From: CAYMCQ01 sp964389025 | Lineage (GTDB): Bacteria > Verrucomicrobiota > Verrucomicrobiia > Limisphaerales > CAYMCQ01 | Direction: 5' to 3' | Assembly: GCA_964389025.1 (NCBI GenBank) | Contig: CAYMCQ010000045.1 | Span: forward strand, 1 to 31,955 | DNA: 31,955 bases | Notes under the pieces: generated by a model | What the model was told of the DNA's origin: nothing | Database searches by the model: none | What the model saw: only the letters and a program-made list of their open reading frames with translations | Position numbers and translations under genes: made by a program | Shown here: positions 7,898 to 16,207 of the stretch, in pieces | Numbering within the stretch: position 1 is the first letter of the stretch | Layout of the letters: the number at the start of each line of letters is the position of its first letter

Positions 7898-8551
7898 GTG
7901 AGCCGCACCATTGAAACTTATCGCGCCCGCTTTCAGGACAAACTGAAGGCGGAAAAATACGCCAAACGCTTTGAGGAAAACTCGCGCAAGGGCATTGACC
8001 GCCGCGAGCAACAGGCCGTCAGGAACATTTTCGGTCCGCTCAAAAACTGCCACACCGTGCTCGACGTGCCATCCGGCGCGGGACGATTTCTCAGTTCGTT
8101 GGGGCATGACGGGCGCAAAGTCATCGAAATGGATGTCGCGCGCGAGATTTTGCAGCACGCCGCAAAACGCGCCGCGCAGTCGCGGCTCCACGCAGGCTTC
8201 GTCCAGGGCGACGGCTCCCGGTTGCCGTTGGCCGACAATGCTGTTGACGCCGTTTTTTGCAATCGCCTGCTTCATCACATCGTCGTCAAAGGTGAGCGCG
8301 CCATGATTCTCCGCGAACTCCGCCGGGTCGCGCGCCGATATGTCGTCGTTTCCTTTTTCGACTACGGCTCGTTCGGCGCGGTGCGGAAGATTCTTAAGAA
8401 GATCAAAGGCAGCAAAACTCATTACGACGAGCAGCCGACCTTGAAGCAATTTCACCGCGAAGCAACCGCGTGCGGCCTGCGCGTGCTCGAAGTCGTGCCG
8501 ACGGGCCCGCCGTGGGTTTCACAGAAGTTCTTCGTGATGGAGAAAGTCTAA
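7898..8551 (+). CDS. Class I SAM-dependent methyltransferase, divergent paralogue
   Basis: 217 residues from GTG 7898. The SAM site is VLDVPSGAGR at 54-63, followed by the MDVAREIL strand end and DAVFCNRLLHHI. The C-terminal half (RRVARRYVVVSFFDYGS) closely parallels the methyltransferase encoded on the other side of the 7692-7897 gap. GTG is chosen because no ATG lies nearby and a possible promoter (TTGTCT at 7860, TATTTT at 7884) would start the transcript almost at the codon, so the message may be nearly leaderless. The substrate is unknown. It reads toward cysC but there are about 100 bases between them. Confidence 0.83.
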   Translation: MSRTIETYRARFQDKLKAEKYAKRFEENSRKGIDRREQQAVRNIFGPLKNCHTVLDVPSGAGRFLSSLGHDGRKVIEMDVAREILQHAAKRAAQSRLHAGFVQGDGSRLPLADNAVDAVFCNRLLHHIVVKGERAMILRELRRVARRYVVVSFFDYGSFGAVRKILKKIKGSKTHYDEQPTLKQFHREATACGLRVLEVVPTGPPWVSQKFFVMEKV

Positions 8552-8652
8552 ACCCGCTCCTCAAGCCGTCCAAAACTTCAGCGCGGGTTGTCACGGCGCA
8601 AGCATGACTTTTTTCTGGTTTTATTTATCCTGACAATGGATTTTATTCGAAG

Positions 8653-9342
8653 ATGTCCATTTCGAAGCTCGAAAACCAAAGCATTGGCGGTGGAGTTATC
8701 GTCGCCGGCAGTTCTCCGCGGCGGAGGCCGGACGCGGAGCACAAGAGCAAAAATATCTCCTGGACTCTCAGCAAGGTCACTGCCGAACAACGCACGCAGC
8801 GCAACCGCTATCCTGGATGCGTTGTCTGGCTCACCGGCTTGTCCGGTTCCGGCAAATCCACGCTGGCGACCGAACTGGAGCGCGAACTTTTTGAATCCGG
8901 CAAGCAGGTTTTCGTTTTGGACGGCGACAACATGCGCCACGGTTTGTGCTCCGACCTCGGTTTTTCGCCGGACGACCGCCGGGAAAACATCCGTCGAATC
9001 GGCGAAGTGGCGAAACTATTCGCAGATGCGGGTTTCATTTGCGTGACAGCATTCATTTCGCCGTATCGCTCGGATCGCGACCTGGTGCGGAAGCTGATCG
9101 AGCCGGGAAAGTTTGTCGAAGTTTATGTGAACGCGCCGCTCAACGTCTGTGAACAGCGCGATCCGAAGGGGCTGTATGCGAAAGCCCGCGCGGGTGAAAT
9201 CAAGGAATTTACGGGAGTCTCCGCGCCTTATGAGCCGCCCGCGACGCCGGAGATCGAACTGCGCACCGACCAGCTTCCGGTGCCGGAATGTGTCGCGCGG
9301 ATCATCGAACACCTTTCGGTGTTGTCGCGCCCGAAGCGCTAG
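8653..9342 (+). CDS. cysC: Adenylylsulfate (APS) kinase
   Basis: Phosphorylates APS to PAPS with ATP in sulfate activation. The 229-residue product carries the P-loop GLSGSGKST at 62-70, the DGDNMRHGL segment, the FSPDDRRENIRRIGEV APS-binding region, FISPYRSDRD, and the DPKGLYAKARAG loop, all in the expected order. The first 45 residues are an extra N-terminal stretch compared with the core kinase. No cysN, cysD or cysH lies nearby, so it may serve PAPS supply for a sulfotransferase, or sulfated envelope or metabolite synthesis, rather than cysteine synthesis; that is inference from context. It ends before a repeat-bearing gap shared with a convergent methyltransferase gene. Confidence 0.93.
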   Translation: MSISKLENQSIGGGVIVAGSSPRRRPDAEHKSKNISWTLSKVTAEQRTQRNRYPGCVVWLTGLSGSGKSTLATELERELFESGKQVFVLDGDNMRHGLCSDLGFSPDDRRENIRRIGEVAKLFADAGFICVTAFISPYRSDRDLVRKLIEPGKFVEVYVNAPLNVCEQRDPKGLYAKARAGEIKEFTGVSAPYEPPATPEIELRTDQLPVPECVARIIEHLSVLSRPKR

Positions 9343-9386
9343 GGCGGTTTAAGAAAGATCGTTTCCGTTTTCCGATTGCGCACAAC

Positions 9387-9544
9387 TCTCCCTCACCCCA
9401 GCCCTCTCCCGCTGGGAGAGGGAGAATCATTCGCCGCCTCACCTGAACACGTGCGACGGCATCGGACGGAAGACCTCAAAGAAATCGAAGAATGTCCAGC
9501 GGCTGTTCCCTCTCCCAGCGGGAGAGGGTCAGGGTGAGGGAGAA
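9387..9544. repeat. Inverted repeat pair in the cysC-methyltransferase gap
   Basis: Arms at 9387-9425 and 9507-9544, each containing a hairpin CCCTCTCCC-GCT-GGGAGAGGG-type stem, with outer TCTCCCTCACC and GGTGAGGGAGA. It lies between convergent genes (stops at 9342 and 9595) and could stop transcription from both sides. The rest of the 252-base gap shows nothing else. Confidence 0.87.
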
Positions 9545-9594
9545 GACGTCGGCCAACCCAAGCTGCGGACACACTTTTTTGGCTCGCTCCAAAC

Positions 9595-10263
9595 TCAGCC
9601 CACCGAAAATTTCAGGATGTTTTTTTCATCCATCGCGCGGACGCCGGATTTGATGAACGCGCCTTGTTTGCCGAGGTCTGCCACGCGCAGATTATTTTTC
9701 CGCGCAGCGTCTTCGTAAAATTGCAGCGAGCGAAACACGACTGGAAATCCCTGCCAGTTTCCGTCCGCGCGCTCGCCGAGATTGACGTTGGCGTAAAATA
9801 CGCCGTCGTCGTGCACATGGCGGCGCACCATTCCCAGACAGCCGTCGAGGATCTCGTCCTTCATGTGGATCAGCACCGAGAACGCCCAGATAAAATCAAA
9901 TTTCTGCCCGACCGACACCGCCGAGATGTCCGGCGAATGGACGAGTTGCGGCGCCTTTTTTTCCAATCCGGCCTCTGCCAGCTCTTTTTTCCCTTCGGCC
10001 AAGACTTCCGCCCGCGATTCCAGACCGCAGTAATGCCCCGGCTCCAGCAGTTCGATGATCGGAATCCCGCCGCGCAACGTGCCGCAGCCGATGTCCATCA
10101 GGAAGTGTTGCGGCCGCAAACCCATCCTCTTGAGAAAGCCGATCTGGAAATCGCGCCGCTTCTGCCATTCGCGCATCGGCCCGACCATCGAATGCCGCCG
10201 CGCCTCGGGCGACGCGAGCCGCCATTTGATTTTGCCGCGGATGGTTTTGATGAAATTGCTCAT
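9595..10263 (-). CDS. Class I SAM-dependent methyltransferase of the LPS locus
   Basis: 222 residues from ATG 10263. The SAM-binding loop is DIGCGTLRGG at about 57-66, followed by YCGLESRAEVL and the strand FDFIWAFSVLIHM. A GTG at 10296 would add 11 residues without added family support. The gene is back to back with the kinase-fold gene at 10331 and probably shares the 67-base divergent control region. Its likely job is modification of a glycan or lipid made by the neighbouring LPS genes, but no substrate motif is visible. Confidence 0.8.
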   Translation of the reverse strand: MSNFIKTIRGKIKWRLASPEARRHSMVGPMREWQKRRDFQIGFLKRMGLRPQHFLMDIGCGTLRGGIPIIELLEPGHYCGLESRAEVLAEGKKELAEAGLEKKAPQLVHSPDISAVSVGQKFDFIWAFSVLIHMKDEILDGCLGMVRRHVHDDGVFYANVNLGERADGNWQGFPVVFRSLQFYEDAARKNNLRVADLGKQGAFIKSGVRAMDEKNILKFSVG

Positions 10264-10330
10264 GCGGCGGCGAACCGGCGATATTTCTAATTGCACTTGC
10301 CGCGCCGGTAAAGTTAATCATTCTCAATCC

Positions 10331-11173
10331 GTGAGAAAATTCCCTGAGCCGTTCACAGAGCAACGCCGCGCTGGCGGCCTTCGGCTTTGGCTGGCCTCCG
10401 GCTTCGACGTGCCGCCGCGCGTGGAAAAAATTCTGGGCGAACTCGCCCGCCCGTCCGATCCCGGCGTTGAAATCCTGAAATCCTCGAACCGCCGCAGCGT
10501 CCTGCGCGTGAAAAACTTTTCACCGGAAATCCGATCCGTCGTCGTCAAAGGTTTCCCGCTGAAAAAAATCGAGTCCAGCTTCAAGCACAAAAAATACGGC
10601 CTCGCGGAGTTTCACAATTACCGCGAAGCCGCCGCGCGAGGAATTCCAATGCCAAAATGTTACGGCTGCTTCGAAGTGCGCTCGTTTTTTTTGGTCAAAG
10701 CCAACGGCGTTCTCATCGAAGACCTGATGGGTTTCCGGAATCTCGACGAACTGGCGCGCGAAACTCCCGCGCAGAAATTGAAAGTGTTGCTCACTGCGAT
10801 TCCTCTGCTCAAACTCCTTTTCGAGACCGGCGTGAACCACATTGACCCCAGCCCGCACAACATGATGCAGTCGTCGAGCGGCGCAGAGTTGCGGCTTATT
10901 GACTGGCAGTATTGTTCGTTCGTCGCGCCGCGCCAATCCGCGCAACTGGCGCTCCACGCCGCGCACTTCCTGAACTTCGCCGCTTGCGAAATCAACTCGG
11001 ACGACTGGAACCACTGGCTCAATGAGCTTCAATCCGTCTGTGGCTGTAAATCGCCGCGCGAAAAATTTCAGCGAGCCGTTGCCGCCCTGCAGTCGCGCGG
11101 AAAAATCAGCGGTGACGAACGGCTCGCGCTCGCGCTGGATTCCGAAACGCTCGGGCTGCTCGAAGAAAACTGA
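10331..11173 (+). CDS. Kinase-fold protein of the LPS kinase (Kdo/WaaP) type
   Basis: 280 residues from GTG 10331; the open frame runs far upstream but that part is antisense to the methyltransferase, so this GTG, which directly precedes RKFPEPF, is preferred. The protein-kinase-like core shows VVVKGF (Lys73), a following Glu near 93, the catalytic loop NHIDPSPHNMM (Asp172, Asn177) and the metal-binding LRLIDWQ (Asp191). This matches small bacterial sugar or LPS kinases that phosphorylate Kdo or heptose in the inner core. It is followed after 2 bases by the next gene and is part of the run leading to waaG and waaP. The true substrate is not shown by the sequence. Confidence 0.78.
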   Translation: MRKFPEPFTEQRRAGGLRLWLASGFDVPPRVEKILGELARPSDPGVEILKSSNRRSVLRVKNFSPEIRSVVVKGFPLKKIESSFKHKKYGLAEFHNYREAAARGIPMPKCYGCFEVRSFFLVKANGVLIEDLMGFRNLDELARETPAQKLKVLLTAIPLLKLLFETGVNHIDPSPHNMMQSSSGAELRLIDWQYCSFVAPRQSAQLALHAAHFLNFAACEINSDDWNHWLNELQSVCGCKSPREKFQRAVAALQSRGKISGDERLALALDSETLGLLEEN

Positions 11174-11175
11174 CG

Positions 11176-12372
11176 ATGCCGAACCCCATCCACTTTCTTC
11201 GCCATCAGCTTTTCAAGCTGAAATGGCGGCGCGTCCGCAAGCGCGGCCACACGCTGCGATTGCGCATCGGCAACGCGTCGAAATTTTTCGCCGCGCTCAA
11301 TGACGCGACGATCCGCTACGTCGTCCTGCGCTGGTTCGACGAGGTTCCGCTGGCCAGATCCGACGAATCAGAGAACAAGACGGACGTTGACCTGCTCGCC
11401 GATTCCGCCCGGCTTGCGGACATCGTCCGCATCGCGGCCTCGTTTCCCGGTGCGGTCAAATGCGACCTCTACACGAACACTGGCAAGCTCGGAACCGCCT
11501 ACAAAAAATATCCCTACTACCCGCCGGTGCTCGCTGAGGAGATTTTAGCCGCGCGTGAATTGTTTCAGGGAACTTTTTTTGTCCCAGCGCCCGCGATGCA
11601 CTTCAAATCGCTGGCCTATCATCTCGTCTATCACAAAGGCACGGCATCTGGCATTCCAACCGGCACGGAAATCCCGACCGAGACGCGTTCGCGCCGCTCG
11701 TATCAATACTTCATCGAAACACTTGGCGAAAAACTCGGTGTGCCCCTGAAAAAACCTTACACGCTGCTCGCGTTGCACGAGCATCTGAAATCGCTCGAGT
11801 GGTCAATGCCGCACGACCTGATGGTGCGCTGGCCGCAGCAGCACGATTGGATGCACTGGATCGCCCGACACGAAGAAAAACCGTTCGACGACTTCGCGCG
11901 GGCACTGCTGAACGTTGTCGTGTTTTTGGTGCGCGACGACGCGGCGGAACCTGCGATGGAAGCGAAGGCGTTGGAAATGTTGCAGTCTCGATTTCGCGTC
12001 TTGAAAACCGAGAGGCTTTCGCGCGATCAAATCCACCGCATCACGCGCTCGGTGCGCGGCGGAAATTGGATGGAGCATCGCAACGCTGTGCTTGTCGAGC
12101 CTCGCGTCGCATGGGTTTGCAACGACCCGCATCCGCAGCCCGTCGCTGAAAACGATCCGTTGCGCCGCAAATATCCGCTGGTGCAGAATCAAAACGTGTT
12201 TTTCAAAAACGAAATCCGCGACCGCCTGAACGAACTTTTTCCGGTGTCACCGAAGCGCGTCGCAATCCACGGCAGCGACAACGCGATGGAAACGCAGCAT
12301 TATCTCCACGCGATTTACGGCGAGCGCCACGCGGAGATTTGCCGCGAACTTGAACACCTGTGCGCCAAATGA
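11176..12372 (+). CDS. Unrecognised 398-residue protein in the LPS-core operon, possibly nucleotidyltransferase-like
   Basis: I do not recognise a family. Residues about 36-80 (YVVLRWFDEVP then TDVDLLAD) resemble the core of minimal nucleotidyltransferase folds, where a D-x-D pair binds metal; that is only a pattern-level suggestion. The middle has aromatic-rich segments (KKYPYYPPVL, AMHFKSLAYHLVYHKG) and the C-terminal part has HRNAVLVEPRVAWVCND and NQNVFFKNEIRDRL, possibly a second domain. There is no signal peptide or membrane segment. It is placed between a kinase-fold gene (2-base gap) and waaG (ATGA overlap), so it is very likely co-translated with core-oligosaccharide enzymes and may transfer or activate a core substituent. 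Confidence 0.7.
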   Translation: MPNPIHFLRHQLFKLKWRRVRKRGHTLRLRIGNASKFFAALNDATIRYVVLRWFDEVPLARSDESENKTDVDLLADSARLADIVRIAASFPGAVKCDLYTNTGKLGTAYKKYPYYPPVLAEEILAARELFQGTFFVPAPAMHFKSLAYHLVYHKGTASGIPTGTEIPTETRSRRSYQYFIETLGEKLGVPLKKPYTLLALHEHLKSLEWSMPHDLMVRWPQQHDWMHWIARHEEKPFDDFARALLNVVVFLVRDDAAEPAMEAKALEMLQSRFRVLKTERLSRDQIHRITRSVRGGNWMEHRNAVLVEPRVAWVCNDPHPQPVAENDPLRRKYPLVQNQNVFFKNEIRDRLNELFPVSPKRVAIHGSDNAMETQHYLHAIYGERHAEICRELEHLCAK

Positions 12373-13499
12373 AACTTGGTTTCCTTTTGTTCGACTATTT
12401 TCCGTTCGGCGGATTGCAGCGCGACTGCCTGAAGATCGCGTCGCTCTGCGCGGCGCGTGGGCACGACGTGACGATTTTCACCCGCACATGGCAAGGCGAA
12501 CGGCCTGAAAAAATTTCCGTCGAGCTTTTTGGCCGGCGCGGTTTCAGCAACGTGGGCCGAAACCGAAGCTGGCTTCGGCAACTCGCAGAGAAGTTGCCGC
12601 AGAAAAATCTGGATGGCGTCATCGGCTTCAACAAACTGCCCGGCCTCGACGTTTACTACGGCTCCGACCCGTGCTACGCCGCCAAGGTGCGCCGCTTGAA
12701 ACCAATCTGGCACTGCTGGCTGCCGCGCTACCGCCATTTCGCCGCCTTGGAACGCGAAGTTTTTCAGCACGGGAACGAGACGCAAATCCTGCTGTTGACG
12801 GATCACGAGATTCCGGCCTACCAGAAATTTTACACCACGGAAGAGGAGCGTTTCCATGTGCTGCCACCGGGCATCACGCGTCGCCCGTTTAGTGGACACG
12901 CGCGCACGAACGCGCGCGAACGCATGCGCCGCGAAAACGGCTGGCCTGCCTCGGAAAATCTGCTGCTGCTGGTCGGCTCTGGCTTTCGGGTCAAAGGTCT
13001 CGACCGCGCCATCAACGCGCTGGCCGCGCTCCCTGTCGCGCTGCGAAATCAGACGAGGCTCGCCGTCATCGGACAAAACCGCGCCGAGCAATTTTCATTT
13101 CTGGCGAAGCGGCTCGGCGTGGGCGAGCGCGTGCATTTTCTCGGCGGACGCGATGATGTTTTCGACTGGCTGCTCGCGGCGGATTTGCTTTTGCACCCGG
13201 CTTACAGCGAATCCGCCGGAATGATTTTACTGGAAGCGATGACGGCGGGGCTGCCGGTCTTGACGACGGATGTTTGCGGCTACGCGTTCCACATCACAAA
13301 AGCGAAAGCGGGCATCGTTCTGGCGTCGCCGTTCGGTCAGGATTTTTTGAACAGCACGCTCGCGGAAATGCTGGCGTCGGAACAGCGCGCGGCTTGGTGC
13401 ACGAACGGACTGGCCTACGCCGCGACGAAAGATTTATACAGTTGCCACGAACGCGCGGCCGACATCATCGAACAAACCATCCGCGCCAAGCTCAAATGA
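12369..13499 (+). CDS. waaG: LPS core glycosyltransferase WaaG (RfaG), GT4 family
   Basis: In enterobacteria WaaG adds the first outer-core glucose to heptose II at the inner membrane. The 376-residue product closely follows that protein along its length: YFPFGGLQRDCLKIAS near the start, GFNKLPGLDVYYGSDPCYA, RYRHFAALEREVF, LPPGI, LLLVGSGFRVKGLDRAI, and the GT4 donor-site segment HPAYSESAGMILLEA. Start ATG 12369 overlaps the previous stop as ATGA, and its own stop overlaps the waaP start in the same way, so the three are translationally coupled. Sugar specificity in this organism is not known. Confidence 0.95.
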   Translation: MKLGFLLFDYFPFGGLQRDCLKIASLCAARGHDVTIFTRTWQGERPEKISVELFGRRGFSNVGRNRSWLRQLAEKLPQKNLDGVIGFNKLPGLDVYYGSDPCYAAKVRRLKPIWHCWLPRYRHFAALEREVFQHGNETQILLLTDHEIPAYQKFYTTEEERFHVLPPGITRRPFSGHARTNARERMRRENGWPASENLLLLVGSGFRVKGLDRAINALAALPVALRNQTRLAVIGQNRAEQFSFLAKRLGVGERVHFLGGRDDVFDWLLAADLLLHPAYSESAGMILLEAMTAGLPVLTTDVCGYAFHITKAKAGIVLASPFGQDFLNSTLAEMLASEQRAAWCTNGLAYAATKDLYSCHERAADIIEQTIRAKLK

Positions 13500-14323
13500 C
13501 CTTGCTCGAATTCGACGCCCATCTTCGCGAGCATCTGCCCGCGCAAAACGTATTCGACTGGCTGATGAATTGCGCTGGCACGGAGCATCGCCACATCAAG
13601 CATCGCCGCACGGTCGAATTCGAGATCGGCGACAGGCGTTACTTCATCAAGATCCATCACGGTTGCGGCTGGCGGGAAATTTTCAAGGACTTGTTCCAGT
13701 TGCGCCTGCCCATTATCAGCGCGCGAAACGAGTGGGAAGCCATCGAGCGGTTGCAAAAACTTGGCGTGCGGACTTTCAAGATCGCGGGCAAAGGTCAGCG
13801 CGGGAAAAATCCGGCGCGGCGCGAATCGTTCCTCGTCACCGAGGCGATGGACGGGATGATCAACCTGGAAAAATTCCCGCGAAGTTTCACCGTCAGTGGC
13901 CGGCAGAAAACTCTGCTTAAGCGCGCGTTCCTGAAAAAAATCGCCCACATTGCGCGCGTGATTCACGAAAATGGCATGAATCACCGCGATTTCTACCTCT
14001 GCCACTTCCTCGTCAAAGACCGCGATTGGAACGCTTGGAAGCCAGCCGACGAACTGGAGCTTGTGCTGATTGATCTGCATCGCGCACAGATCCGACCGCG
14101 CGTGCCGGAGCGCTGGCTGGTAAAAGATTTGGGCGGGCTGCTGTTTTCGGCGATGGATTGCGGTCTGACGCGCCACGATTTGTTCCGGTTCCTGAAAATT
14201 TACCGGAAGAAACCGCTGCGAGAAATCCTTCCCGCCGAGAAAAGTTTTTGGGCGAAAGTTTTGCGTAACGCAGAGCAACTTTACCGCAGCTTCCACAAAA
14301 AGGAGCCGCCATTTCTTTCGTAG
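13496..14323 (+). CDS. waaP: LPS core heptose I kinase WaaP (RfaP)
   Basis: WaaP phosphorylates heptose I of the inner core, which stabilises the outer membrane through divalent cations. The 275-residue product matches the family from end to end: RRTVEFEIGDRRYFIKIHHG (Lys52), ISARNEWEAI, NHRDFYLCHFLV with catalytic Asp165, LVLIDLHRAQIRPRVP with Asp193, and WLVKDLGGLLFS. Start ATG 13496 overlaps the waaG stop. The open frame extends upstream but inside waaG, so that part is excluded. Its stop codon TAG at 14321 is formed by the outermost bases of the inverted repeat at 14320-14411. Confidence 0.95.
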   Translation: MTLLEFDAHLREHLPAQNVFDWLMNCAGTEHRHIKHRRTVEFEIGDRRYFIKIHHGCGWREIFKDLFQLRLPIISARNEWEAIERLQKLGVRTFKIAGKGQRGKNPARRESFLVTEAMDGMINLEKFPRSFTVSGRQKTLLKRAFLKKIAHIARVIHENGMNHRDFYLCHFLVKDRDWNAWKPADELELVLIDLHRAQIRPRVPERWLVKDLGGLLFSAMDCGLTRHDLFRFLKIYRKKPLREILPAEKSFWAKVLRNAEQLYRSFHKKEPPFLS

Positions 14324-14411
14324 CAGCCGACGTGAGGAGGCTCTGACTGGTTTCATCATTCATAATTCATCATTCAACATTCAGAGCGAGCCTCCTCACG
14401 TCGGCTGCTAC
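14320..14411. repeat. Inverted repeat ending two convergent genes
   Basis: A near-perfect inverted repeat of about 27 bases per arm: GTAGCAGCCGACGTGAGG onward at the left and its reverse complement ending CGGCTGCTAC at the right, with an AT-rich spacer rich in CATTCAT-like words. Its outermost TAG is the stop codon of waaP (14321-14323) and, on the other strand, of the facing kinase gene (14408-14410). It is also a good candidate bidirectional terminator. Confidence 0.92.
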
Positions 14412-15184
14412 GAGTTGAACGTGCGAAACTTCCGGCGCTTCAGAAGATGCGCGACGCGGGCAGGGATTGCCGCCATGAGGTTCCGATCCACGCGGCCTGA
14501 GTAAGTTTTCAAAAACCGGATCCGCTCTTTCGCTGAAACGAATCTCAAGGGCGCGGTGACGTTCAGCGCGGCCAGATCGCGCGCGCGCATTGTTTCCAAA
14601 ATCTTGTTGCGTTTGTCCAATCGCGCCATGTCAATGAGCTGAAAACCTGGCGCGCCGTTTTTGACCTCGACAAAAATATGGCGCGTGAACAAATCGGGCG
14701 TGGCCAGTCCTGCATCGTGCATTTTTCGGATTTCTTTCGCGAGTGCGTCGAAAACTGCGCGACGGCGCTTTTGATCCGTGCAATTGCGGATGAAGCCATC
14801 CAATGTTTCGCCCGCGGCAGACTCGGTGATCAAAAAGGAAAATTTTTCCCAAAGCGGCCCGCTCTCTTCGCCGTAAGCCACAAGCCCGCACGTCCGCAAA
14901 CCTGCGCTGCGAAGAGCCAGACAATTTTCCCATTCGACCCGCGATTGCGACCAGACTTTGCCGCGCGAAAACAGCGAGGCGAGGCCGTCTTTTTTATAGG
15001 GCTTCCAGTTCCGTTTGAGGAACAGAACGAGCGGCCTGCCCGACGAATCGCGGGTCGTGATCTTGATAATATCGCGCCTGCCGCCGTGGTTTTTCACGAG
15101 GTCGCCCTTGAACTTTTTGACCTGCGCGGACGTTGTCAGCCCCAGCCGTTGGAGTTCGTCCTGATGTTTGGCGATGACGACCAT
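14408..15184 (-). CDS. LPS kinase-like protein (WaaP/InaA type), convergent with waaP
   Basis: 258 residues from ATG 15184; GTG 15232 is an alternative start adding 16 residues with no family support. It has the kinase-like fold of LPS kinases: LVLFLKRNWK (Lys58), RVEWENCLALRSAGL (Glu85), SFLITESAAG hinge, the catalytic loop DAGLATPDLFTRHIFV (Asp164, His169 in the same spacing as Asp165 and His170 of WaaP), and FQLIDMARLD (Asp185). The usual HRD is TPD here, a variant seen in distant kinases; activity should not be assumed. It faces waaP, with the two stop codons supplied by opposite ends of one inverted repeat. The role is probably phosphorylation of another core sugar. Confidence 0.8.
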   Translation of the reverse strand: MVVIAKHQDELQRLGLTTSAQVKKFKGDLVKNHGGRRDIIKITTRDSSGRPLVLFLKRNWKPYKKDGLASLFSRGKVWSQSRVEWENCLALRSAGLRTCGLVAYGEESGPLWEKFSFLITESAAGETLDGFIRNCTDQKRRRAVFDALAKEIRKMHDAGLATPDLFTRHIFVEVKNGAPGFQLIDMARLDKRNKILETMRARDLAALNVTAPLRFVSAKERIRFLKTYSGRVDRNLMAAIPARVAHLLKRRKFRTFNS

Positions 15185-15262
15185 TTGTGCGCAACAGTAG
15201 TGTCTGGACCGCGAAAGTTGAACAGAAATCACGGTGAAATCACCGCTTCCCCGGCAAATTTC

Positions 15263-15290
15263 TTGAACTATCGCCGCGCCGTTGTAATAT
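15263..15290 (+). promoter_or_regulatory. Possible sigma-70-type promoter for the secreted protein at 15322
   Basis: TTGAAC at 15263-15268 and TAATAT at 15285-15290 with a 16-base spacer. The transcript would start near 15297, leaving a leader of about 25 bases. Confidence 0.45.
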
Positions 15291-15321
15291 TATTGCCACA
15301 CAAGCGCCCAAGCCCAAATCC

Positions 15322-16137
15322 ATGTTCAACAAGTTTTCAATCTTTTTTGCGTCATTGGTTTTTTTCATCTGCTCACCGCTTCGCGGCGACGAGGCGTCAG
15401 GGCAATACTTTCTGAACTTTGACGAGCCGGCGAGCATCTGGGACATTTCCGGCGATTACGAGGACTCGATCGGTGGTTTCACTCTGAATTACACGGTCGT
15501 CTCCGACCCGAAAGGGCGATTTGAGGGGCTGGGAAGTTTCAACTACGAGGACGAAGATGGGAATTCTTTTGACGGAGATTTCACGTTTCGCGGGCGAACG
15601 CGCTCGGCGCACAAAGTGGTGCGTGTCAGCAAGCGCGCCAGGTTGTCCGGCACTGGAAGCGTGACGGGCGAGGAGGAGGATTTTGACGCGACGCTCAAGG
15701 GACGCATACGCGAGAGATTGGAAATTGACTCCGGCGCGCTGCAACTCGTCGGCAAGGCGTCGGCACGTTTTCGGATTGATGCCACGGGTTTCGTGCATAC
15801 GAACGGCTCGGTGCGCGTGGCGGATTTTGTTTCAGACATTCCGCTGGGCATGGACGGCACCTGGGAATTGACGATGAATGTTTTTCCCGACGGCAACTCC
15901 AATTACACCGGCAACGCCACGATTGAACTCGCGAACGGCGTTCAATACGGGTTCCTCCTGAGTGGCAAACACCTTCGAAACGACCTCTCGAAATTCAAGC
16001 TCAAGGGCGATGAGGCAAGCCCGCGCGCGCGGTTTTCAATCACGGCGACAGTGACCAACAATGAAGTGGCCGACGTCATCGTCGCACAATCGTTGCGCGG
16101 AAGACTGCTCGGGCAGCGAATCCGTCTCCAGCCGTAG
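15322..16137 (+). CDS. Secreted beta-rich protein of unknown function
   Basis: 271 residues, unrecognised. The N-terminus is a clear signal peptide (MFNKFSIFFASLVFFICSPL, probable cleavage near LRG-DEA). The mature chain is built of alternating short hydrophobic and Gly/Asp-rich strands such as SIGGFTLNYTVVSD, GLGSFNYEDEDGNSF and NATIELANGVQYGFLLSG, suggesting a beta-sandwich or repeat of the kind seen in the C-terminal part of the 899-residue Ig-like protein. There is no catalytic motif or anchor. A promoter-like TTGAAC, 16-base spacer, TAATAT lies at 15263-15290, so it is probably transcribed alone. Confidence 0.72.
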   Translation: MFNKFSIFFASLVFFICSPLRGDEASGQYFLNFDEPASIWDISGDYEDSIGGFTLNYTVVSDPKGRFEGLGSFNYEDEDGNSFDGDFTFRGRTRSAHKVVRVSKRARLSGTGSVTGEEEDFDATLKGRIRERLEIDSGALQLVGKASARFRIDATGFVHTNGSVRVADFVSDIPLGMDGTWELTMNVFPDGNSNYTGNATIELANGVQYGFLLSGKHLRNDLSKFKLKGDEASPRARFSITATVTNNEVADVIVAQSLRGRLLGQRIRLQP

Positions 16138-16146
16138 GATTTTCCA

Positions 16147-16174
16147 CTGACAACGTTGCGCCACCGGCTAAACT
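16147..16174 (+). promoter_or_regulatory. Possible promoter for the HEAT-repeat gene
   Basis: CTGACA at 16147-16152 and TAAACT at 16169-16174, spacer 16. The transcript start would be near 16181, 27 bases before the ATG. Weak matches only. Confidence 0.35.
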
Positions 16175-16207
16175 AAGGGTGTCCGCAAAGTTTTTGCCGA
16201 TTTGAAA

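Noticed and set aside
10055..10330. Longer N-terminus for the kinase-fold gene
   Set aside because: This stretch is antisense to the methyltransferase and gives a translation without family features.
13274..13495. Longer N-terminus for waaP
   Set aside because: The frame runs back into waaG, but the WaaP family begins at the ATG at 13496, which overlaps the waaG stop.
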